From contig NC_092526.1 of NCBI RefSeq assembly GCF_037038585.1, positions 39,135,501 through 39,199,500 on the forward strand: a stretch of DNA of 64,000 nt, in the 5' to 3' direction. The notes under the pieces were generated by a model. It had not been told where the DNA came from, did no database searches, and saw only the letters and a program-made list of their open reading frames with translations. This document shows, in pieces, positions 57,290 to 64,000 of the stretch. Origin of the DNA: Patagioenas fasciata (lineage: Eukaryota > Chordata > Aves > Columbiformes > Columbidae). Position numbers and translations under genes: made by a program. The stretch's first letter is position 1; every line of letters starts with the position of its first letter.

Positions 57290-60200
57290 CTTCAGTTTCT
57301 GCTGTTGCTCAGTGAAACCGAGTCTCAGTTGTACCATGAACTAATCACTCTGAATCACAATTCAGCTGCATTACGACATTTTCCTTAAGCTTGTATGAAG
57401 TTGGGAGGTAAGTTTGAAATGTTACCACACAGATGCAGCGGTGAAGGGGAATTCAGCTCGCTCTCTTGTGCATGGAGCTTTATCTTAGGGTCACACGGGT
57501 TTTTGAACTTCTGTCTCAGCACAATCTAAGGCACAGGTACGCTGCAAGGGGGTGCGCACAAACCCCTGCCACAACCGCCTGCAAAGAGGGGGGTGCTGGC
57601 AACACCTCTGCTACAACAAAATCAGCCAGGTCAGAGATGAAGCAGATAAGAATGATAATGCTTTTTCTTACAAAACCAAATATCTTCCCTTCAGATGTTT
57701 ATCAGACAGAATTGATCTTAAAGCAAGTTTCATTCCTGATTACTATATTATCTCACACCAGATCTCCAGCTTTCCCAAATTTAGTAGAGAGCTGATACGT
57801 CAAATTGTATTTCCTTTATCCTTAATGCAACATTTGTAAATAGCGAGGCATTTACTTAAGTAATGCTGAAGCAATCAAATCTGCATATTTCTAATTTCCC
57901 CCATCTTGCCTTGGAAAAGGACTCAAGGTTGTTCATGTTCCTAATGATGCCTTCAGTTGGTATGCATACGTAGATCCAGCACATACATAGATTTATGCAT
58001 ACATAGATCCAGCACAGTGTAAGAATATGCACTGCCTTAAAATGTTTTGATGTAGACTGATGTGAAATAAATCAGTATATGGCTTATTACTACTGAAACT
58101 TTAAGCAGTACTTCTTTCTCATTACGTTCAAGCTGTTAGGAAATCAACATTGCCAGACACACTAGAGGCCTTATTCTGGGTGTATTTTTCAAGGCTTGAG
58201 TAGCTGCAGGGGGGAGGTACTTGAGCTTTGACATACTCTGAAATGTATATACTCTGTGTTTTCTGCCAGGGCAGCTGTAAGTCCCTCTGCTCAACAGAAA
58301 TGTCAGCACAGCCCTGGGCTGGAGCCACTTTCTTCCCTAGATGCCAATTAGCTCTTCCTGACAATCTTGTCTGTAATGGCTCCTGCTCCCCACAGCTGCT
58401 GGTTACCACCTGTTGCCTTTGCAGCTGTAGGCAAACCAGCAAAAGTTACACCCTGCAGGTGGTTAAGCTCCTACTGAACTATTCCTAACAGGGAAGATGC
58501 CAAATTAAAAATACAGGTTTTAGTTTAGAAGGTCTGCTTCTTGAAATCCACCCTATGGTAGTTTTACTTTAGGAACTAGTTACAGCAGTGCACATTACAG
58601 CTGAAACAAGCTTGTCATGAAAGTATCAGAAAAGACGATTGTGCAATGAAACCAACTAATTGAGAAGCCTTATCTTGCAGTGGAGCAAGCATGCCTGCAG
58701 CTTCTATGATAAGGCAGGTACTGTGGGGTAGGCACATACCAAAGACAGAAGGTATTCAACATATTCACAAACTACTTGAGGAAACAAGACCACATCTCAC
58801 TGAGAAAAGCATGGAGGAGGAAGCAGCTCCCAGCATTTCAGCATTTCTTTCAATCATATCTTTTAGAAACACATTTTACACAGGATCTCCACTCACAGCA
58901 AATAATTTCTACAGTGCTCATTTATGAGGAGCCACTACAACCCATGTGGGTGCGACCCAAGGGCAGGTGACCCAACAGCAGCACACACCCCATTACTATT
59001 ATACTTGCCCCAGCTTTGTATCGTGCTTATTTAATAAAATACTTACCATGGCGATATCTACAAGTGTTTACATAACTGATTGAAACCAAAAGTCACATTG
59101 TCCTGAAAACTTTCATGGAAATAAGTAATTTATGGATGGGGGGAAGCATTCCTAGGCTCAAATGGAGGACACGCTTGAGCATCTGATGGATCGGCAGACA
59201 GAACATTTTATTCTTGCCCCATGAGGCTATCGCTGCAAGCAAGGACAAAGTGATCCCTCTGCTCTTACTGGTTTTAGTCCACAACCACGTGCCAAACTCT
59301 ATAACCCCTAGATGCTGTAGGGGAGGACAGAATCAATCACAAATGCTCTTTTTGCTGTGTGAAATTACTGTTGATCAGATTTTGTTTAAACCCACTCCCC
59401 CCCACCCTTGAAATCCAATATAACAAAAATAACGAGCAGCATCCAGGAACACGAAATTAATTATCAAGGGGCAACATGGGACACCTACAGACTTCAACAT
59501 CTTCATCAAGATTTTTGCAGATTCCTTTTTCTGCAAACCTGCGACCCAGTTGCATTATGAACTAACAGATACGGCCTTCTCTGAGAGCCAGATTTATTTG
59601 CATTCTTCAAGTAAGATGGCCATGAAATACAAGTCAGGGACAAAGGGAAATGTCAAATCCCCAGCTCCTCTGTGCTTGAGATATCAGTTAAACCTTGAAA
59701 ATGACGATAGAAGAAGAACAAACAAACAAGCTGCTGAATTTTAAAGGACTTTAACAGCTAGAGTTGCTTTTATTTTGAGTCTGGCTAATTATAATATCAA
59801 TCTCATAAAAAATTACTGTTGCATTACAGCTGATCTAACAAAGTAATAGGGCATTAGTACCCTTTGTTCTCATGCACCCATTTCTCCTAATGTTATTAAC
59901 CTTTTTCATGGTTTCTTACCTTACGCCATAAGTTATCCATAAGTTTAGATATAAGTTAACCATAAGTTATCGCCATGTGACTGGAAGAGCCAACATCTCT
60001 GGGGCAGGAATGCTGACCACCGGTAAAATAGTAACTAATGCAAAGTGAACTCTGGTGCCTAAAGTTCGGAATTCCACCTCCACGTTACAGTGTAACATGA
60101 AGGGAGCTGCCCCTGCTGCCACTATAACCTGGTCAGAGGTGACCCCGTTACCTGTTTCTCATCGGTGGCACATTCTCCAGCTTGCAGCTCTAACTTGGCA

Positions 60201-61330
60201 TGCAGAACAAGGCTGGATCTTGGTCATGATGCTGCCCAGGCAACACAAGTATTCAAAATGCACTTTGCTTTCTGATGGGAAAACTCAATTAGAATTTTTT
60301 TTCAATACAGAATGTTTCACATACTCTTAAGTCTCATAGGGTGGAAGGAAGAGGTTTTAAGCACATGTTATTTAGAGCAAATGAACTGAGTGAGGGGGGG
60401 AATCACACCTAAAATTTGCTGTAATGCAGCGGAAGTAGGGGCAGCATCAGGTACCAGCGTTCTCCACCTGTCAGGAAACACCACACAACAGCAACCATTT
60501 ATTTACTGATGGCATAAGGGGAGGTATCTCATCTCTACCACCATTCTTGCTCACCGACAGAAGCAATTCACCTTTCCTTACCTATCAGTACAGATACTCC
60601 CTCCTACCACCTGTTCTCTAGAAACAGAGCAGCTTCCAAATGACTTTCTTCTCATTTATCCTGCAGAAGTAACATGAGCCACTCTAGTCTTCCAAAACGG
60701 CTCTTTGCTTGTAACACAGACCCATTTTTCAGCCAACTACAGGCTAACAGTGCCTTTTTAATGCATTCTTCTCAAATACAGTCAATATGTGACTAGGTAA
60801 ACCGTGAAACCCAAGCTAACTCTGTTTTACATTAGCACAGCAGTCTGTGACCTCTGCACACCAAACACGCAAGTTTGTCAGTAATGCCTTTGAAGACCTA
60901 GAACGGCTTCATATTTACTTTGTTTGAAGTATTTAGCCCCCCCAATATATAAATTTTAAAATTCATTATTCTTAGCATTAACAACTATGTATCTTAAATA
61001 TTGGACTTGAATTTAAATTTATGGGTTACACTGTACCAAATGGTTTACACTGTACAAAATTTCACTGTACAAAATTTCATAGACTCAGTTGTGTTGTGCA
61101 GAGACTTGTTATGCAGAGCAAGTGAGGACTGACCTCGCAGGAGCACACACAGAGTCAGGTGCTGATGAAACGGGGTGAAATCTGAAGAAAGCGTTTTTTC
61201 TACAACCAGTCAGCTCCTTAATCTCTGGAGACTTCACAAAACCGACACCTCAGCTCATGGCTACAGCCCTGTTGTGAAACCGGCCTCACCGTGCAGCTCA
61301 GGCTTCCTCAGGCAGGCACTGAGTGACCTG
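57290..61330. other. Intergenic region between HSPE1 and MOB4
   Basis: About 4 kb of AT-rich DNA with no recognised gene. Open frames are under about 110 codons and show no known protein. Small local repeats occur: a 20-odd-bp GCATACATAGATCCAGCACA repeat at 57962-58017, ATAAGTTA units at 59929-59968, and CTGTACAAAATTTCA units at 61052-61081. Both flanking genes are on the plus strand. Confidence 0.5.
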
Positions 61331-61333
61331 GAC

Positions 61334-61990
61334 AGAATCACAGAATTGGTTTGGTTGGAAGAGACCCTTGAGATCACAGAATCCCAGAATGTCAGGGGTT
61401 GGAAGGGACCTGGAAAGCTCATCCACTGCAATCCCCCCATGGAGCAGGAACACCCAGATAAGGTTACACAGGAAGGTGTCCAGGTGGGTCTGAATGTCTG
61501 CAGAGAAGGAGACTCCACAACCTCCCTGGGCAGCCTGGGCCAGGCTCTGCCACCCTCACCAGGAAGAAGTTTCTTCTCATATTTAAGTGGAACCTCCTGT
61601 GTTCCAGTTTGAACCCATTGCCCCTTGTCCTGTCACTGGTTGTCACCGAGAAGAGCCTGGCTCCCTCCTCCTGACACTCCCCCTTTCCATACTGATCCCC
61701 ATGAATGAGTCCCCCCTCAGTCTCCTCCAGCTCCAGAGCCTCAGCTCCCTCAGCCTTTCCTCACACGGGAGATGCTCCACTCACTCCCTTCAGCATCTTC
61801 GTGTCCAAACCATAAACATAAATCTAGCACTGCCCCATGTCCCTGAGAACCTCATGTCCGTCTGTCCAATCCTCCAGGGATGGTGACTCCAGCACTGCCC
61901 TGGGCAGCCTGTTCCAATGCCCCACAGCCCTTTGGGGAAGAAGTTGTTCCCAATTTTCAACCTCAGCCTCCCATGGTGCAACTTGAGGCT
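61334..61990 (-). mobile_element. Older CR1 fragment, split by a younger CR1
   Basis: Outer element in two parts. The 3' end is at 61334-61375 (AGAATCACAGAATTGGTTTG, then GTTGGAAGAGACCCTTGAGATCA split here). The body is at about 61797-61990 (CCAAACCATAAACATAAATC, CAGGGATGGTGACTCCAGCA, GGGCAGCCTGTTCCAATGCC, CAACTTGAGGCT). The two parts are contiguous in a typical CR1 terminus, so the 420 bp between them are an insertion. Confidence 0.8.
61376..61797 (-). mobile_element. Younger CR1 inserted into the older CR1
   Basis: Same subfamily as the copies at 7402, 32784 and 33990. On the plus strand it runs from CACAGAATCCCAGAATGTCA through GGAGACTCCACAACCTCCCT and CCCCTTGTCCTGTCACTGG to CTCCACTCACTCCCTTCAGC. 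The boundaries are accurate to a few bases, because CR1 makes no clean target duplication. Confidence 0.88.
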
Positions 61991-62036
61991 ACTGAACGCG
62001 GCAAGGACCACCACTGACATCCTCAGGAGTGTGAGG

Positions 62037-62103
62037 TGGTGGAGGAGGAGGAGGAGGAGGAGGAGGAGGAGGAGGAGGAGGAGGAGGAGGAGGAGGAGGA
62101 GGA
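62037..62103 (+). repeat. (GGA)n microsatellite upstream of MOB4
   Basis: About 22 near-perfect GGA/GAG triplets, an uninterrupted polypurine run, preceded by GTGGTGGAGG. It ends 200 bp before the MOB4 start codon, at the edge of the CpG island. Open frames through it give poly-Glu or poly-Arg and are spurious. Confidence 0.95.
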
Positions 62104-62109
62104 TGAAGG

Positions 62110-62580
62110 CCCCGCTCACCTCCCCGCTCAGGCCACCCCCTCACGGCTTCTCTCGCGAGAATTCCCGCCGACTGGCCGTTCCCGCCCCTCGCCGCGCAGC
62201 CGCCGTGGCTGTTCCGCCCAGCACCGCCCCCTCCCCCCGCCCGCGCCCGTTCCTCCGCCCCACCCGGCGCCGCCGCATCCGGGTCCTGGCGCCGCTGTCA
62301 CTATGGTCATGGCGGAGGGGACGGCAGTGCTGCGGCGGAACCGGCCGGGCACCAAGGCCCAGGTGAGGCGCCGCCACCGCGAGGCCCGCGGCCGCATCGC
62401 TGGCGGGGACGGGCAGCGCCGCCAACGAGGCGCCGGGCCCGGCTGGCGCTCAGGGCCTCGCCGCGGGGCCCGCCGGGCCTACCGGGGCCCGGAGCTGCGG
62501 GCCCGCTCCCGGGGGCGCTTTGTTCCCCGGCCGGGCTGGGCGGAGGGGTCGGCGGGAGGCGAGCGGGGCGGGTGCTGCTG
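62110..62580 (+). promoter_or_regulatory. MOB4: MOB4 CpG-island promoter
   Basis: CpG-dense block around the MOB4 start codon, without a TATA box. A perfect palindrome TCTCGCGAGA lies at 62151-62160, a motif known from human TATA-less housekeeping promoters. C-rich GC boxes (CCGCCCCTCGCC, CCGCCCCCTCCCCCCGCCCG region, 62180-62245) follow. The transcription start is probably between 62170 and 62290. Confidence 0.78.
62303..62362 (+). CDS. MOB4: MOB-like protein phocein, first coding exon only (gene continues past the window)
   Basis: MOB4 is a zinc-binding MOB-family adaptor of the STRIPAK (striatin, PP2A, kinase) complex. The 60-nt exon encodes MVMAEGTAVLRRNRPGTKAQ, which matches the N-terminus of vertebrate phocein, and ends on a codon boundary at CCCAG|GTGAGG. 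The next exon (expected to begin DFYNWPDE) is not found before 64000, so at least 1.6 kb of intron 1 lies in the window and the rest of the gene is outside it. The position and strand after HSPE1 agree with human synteny, where HSPE1-MOB4 read-through transcripts are known. Confidence 0.93.
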
Positions 62581-62616
62581 TTCCAAACCCCAACACACCG
62601 AGCGTCTGATACGGTT

Positions 62617-63083
62617 GTGGGAAAACGCGTCTCTTTCCTCCTTCGTCATAACGTGCTGAGGTAAAATTGTCACACGACCCTGCAAACCAGCTCGTTCCCT
62701 ACATCTCATCTCTGAAGGAAACGGAACACAATTCTTTTAACTTGTTTCAAGCTTGGGTTCAAGTGGGTTTTCAAGTCTTGGGTTTGTGTACAACTTCCCT
62801 GCTTCTTTTTTCCCCCTCCCTCTTCCTTTTTTATGTCAAAGACCTAATCTTCTGTGATCTTTTAATCAAAGAAACAAATTTGCACGCTGACAAGTAAAAA
62901 TATGATTAAATGCACGTAAAACTAAAAGCAAGGCCTTTCATGACATGGTGGTGTGGGAAAACGCGTCTCTTTCCTCCTTCGTCATAACGTGCTGAGGTAA
63001 AATTGTTACGCGACCCTGTAAATCAACTCTTTCATCTGATCTGTGAAGGAAACGGAACAAAATTCTCTTCACTTTTTTCAAGC
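62617..63083. repeat. Direct repeat of about 135 bp in MOB4 intron 1
   Basis: Copy 1 is 62617-62752 and copy 2 is 62953-63083, offset by 336 bp. Both begin GTGGGAAAACGCGTCTCTTT, share about 50 identical bases through GTCATAACGTGCTGAGGTAA, then drift (ACACGACCCTG against ACGCGACCCTG), and end TTTCAAGC. The first part is nearly identical and the second more diverged. The 200 bp between the copies is unrelated sequence. No coding potential is seen. Confidence 0.9.
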
Positions 63084-64000
63084 AACTGAGCATCAATGTA
63101 ACAAAAGTCTTGGAATCGATGCTCTTCTCAAAAATTAGGTTGTTTTTTTTTTTCCAAGGAATCTTGAGTTATTGCATTAATACAAGTAGCCTTAAGGTGC
63201 TAAGAAAAAGCTTCCAAAAAGTAAGCTCAGTTATTGAATAGAATCAAAGCAATCTCTGACTAATATCCTGATATTAGTATCCTAATATCTCTGACATGTG
63301 GCAGATAGCCCACACATAGGGTTTGGTTTTGTTTTCTGTTGTTATTTGTTACATAACACCAAAATAAGATGAGAATACACGGTAGTTTATGAAAAATATC
63401 TTTGAAAAAAAAATTGTAGACTTATTTCACAATTCCAGTAATGCAGCAATTGCATTTCATTGTAATACACTGGGGAACAGGCAATAACAGCCATTGTGTG
63501 CCTGCTATTTGGGGTATTCTCACAAACAGTAAGCTGGCCATACACCCACATTTCTCAAATATTCTGAAGTTCATGCAGGTTTAAGAATTTTGCGTAGAGC
63601 GATTCAATCAACATATTCTTTTGTGGCTGCGTTTAATTTTTTGGATGACACCACGGTATAGCTACCCAGTATGTAAATACAATTACTTAACGCTGTTTCA
63701 ACACGGGATATCCACTCCTTTCTCCAGAGATGACTGTTCGCTCAGGAACAGATTGCGAAGCTTTGCAGTCGGAACATTTTCATTGAGTCACCGCGTCTGC
63801 TGGGACGGCTGTGGGAGGCTGCTGTGCTCTGGAGAAAAGAGGGAGTAGCACTAAATTTTAGCTGTGAAAAATGCAAAGTAAGGAAGTGCACACATCTGGG
63901 TGAATTGCCGCAGAACTCTGCAGTGCAGCTCGTCAGAGGTGAAACTCCAGGAGGGTTTTACCACCAATAACCAGCACCGATAACCATCCGCTTACACAGC
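63084..64000 (+). other. MOB4: MOB4 intron 1, nothing further recognised
   Basis: AT-rich intronic sequence. The translated short open frame near 63621 has no recognisable product. No exon 2 of MOB4 and no mobile element were seen. Confidence 0.5.

Noticed and set aside
59093-59470. Possible retrocopy or unrecognised repeat
   Set aside because: The base composition looks slightly less AT-rich than its surroundings, but I could match no protein or repeat and saw no poly(A) tail or target duplication.
61175-61612. 145-codon frame and similar frames near 7392, 32804 and 33019 with a shared [20 protein letters not shown]-type peptide
   Set aside because: The shared peptide is the translated CR1 3' end repeated in four copies, read antisense. 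It is not a gene family.
62036-62659. 207-codon frame with a poly-Glu run, and a 149-codon frame with a poly-Arg run
   Set aside because: Both are translations of the GGA microsatellite and the MOB4 CpG island. The first includes the MOB4 exon in frame but reads through its donor.

Overview
The window is vertebrate nuclear DNA from a bird. The introns are avian in size. Chicken-repeat-1 (CR1) retrotransposon fragments are scattered through it, and it holds a solo LTR of a type common in neoavian genomes. The LTR suggests a neoavian bird rather than a galliform; that is an inference from one repeat. There is no bacterial, phage or CRISPR-like content.

Five genes are recognisable, in the order SF3B1 (-), COQ10B (+), HSPD1 (-), HSPE1 (+), MOB4 (+, first coding exon only). 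This is the arrangement known from human 2q33. All exon coordinates were read from canonical GT-AG boundaries with the reading frame checked across every junction. The coding sums are SF3B1 25 exons, 3906 nt, 1301 aa; COQ10B 5 exons, 693 nt, 230 aa; HSPD1 11 coding exons, 1722 nt, 573 aa; HSPE1 4 exons, 309 nt, 102 aa. None shows a frameshift or a premature stop.

Layout: 1-4.4 kb has no gene. 4.4-6.58 kb is probable SF3B1 3' UTR. 6.58-27.42 kb holds the SF3B1 coding exons and introns, and its CpG-rich promoter extends to about 27.75 kb. 27.8-33.3 kb is an intergenic stretch with a 149-bp tandem duplication, the solo LTR and CR1 pieces. 33.3-45.1 kb is COQ10B. 45.7-52.9 kb is HSPD1. 52.4-53.9 kb is a shared CpG island and divergent promoter for HSPD1 and HSPE1, with a perfect four-unit heat-shock element and two perfect NRF-1 palindromes. 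53.4-57.3 kb is HSPE1. 57.3-62.0 kb is intergenic and ends in a nested CR1 and a GGA microsatellite. 62.1-64 kb is the MOB4 promoter, its first exon and part of intron 1.

Functionally, HSPD1 and HSPE1 encode the two partners of the mitochondrial chaperonin and share one promoter. COQ10B is a mitochondrial coenzyme Q-binding protein. SF3B1 is the core HEAT-repeat protein of the U2 snRNP SF3b complex. MOB4 belongs to the STRIPAK phosphatase-kinase complex. I found no wholly new system. The most useful unannotated signal is a candidate poison exon in SF3B1 intron 4. It would end the protein after seven codons and give a 144-residue product. Other points of interest are the promoter architecture and several local duplications.
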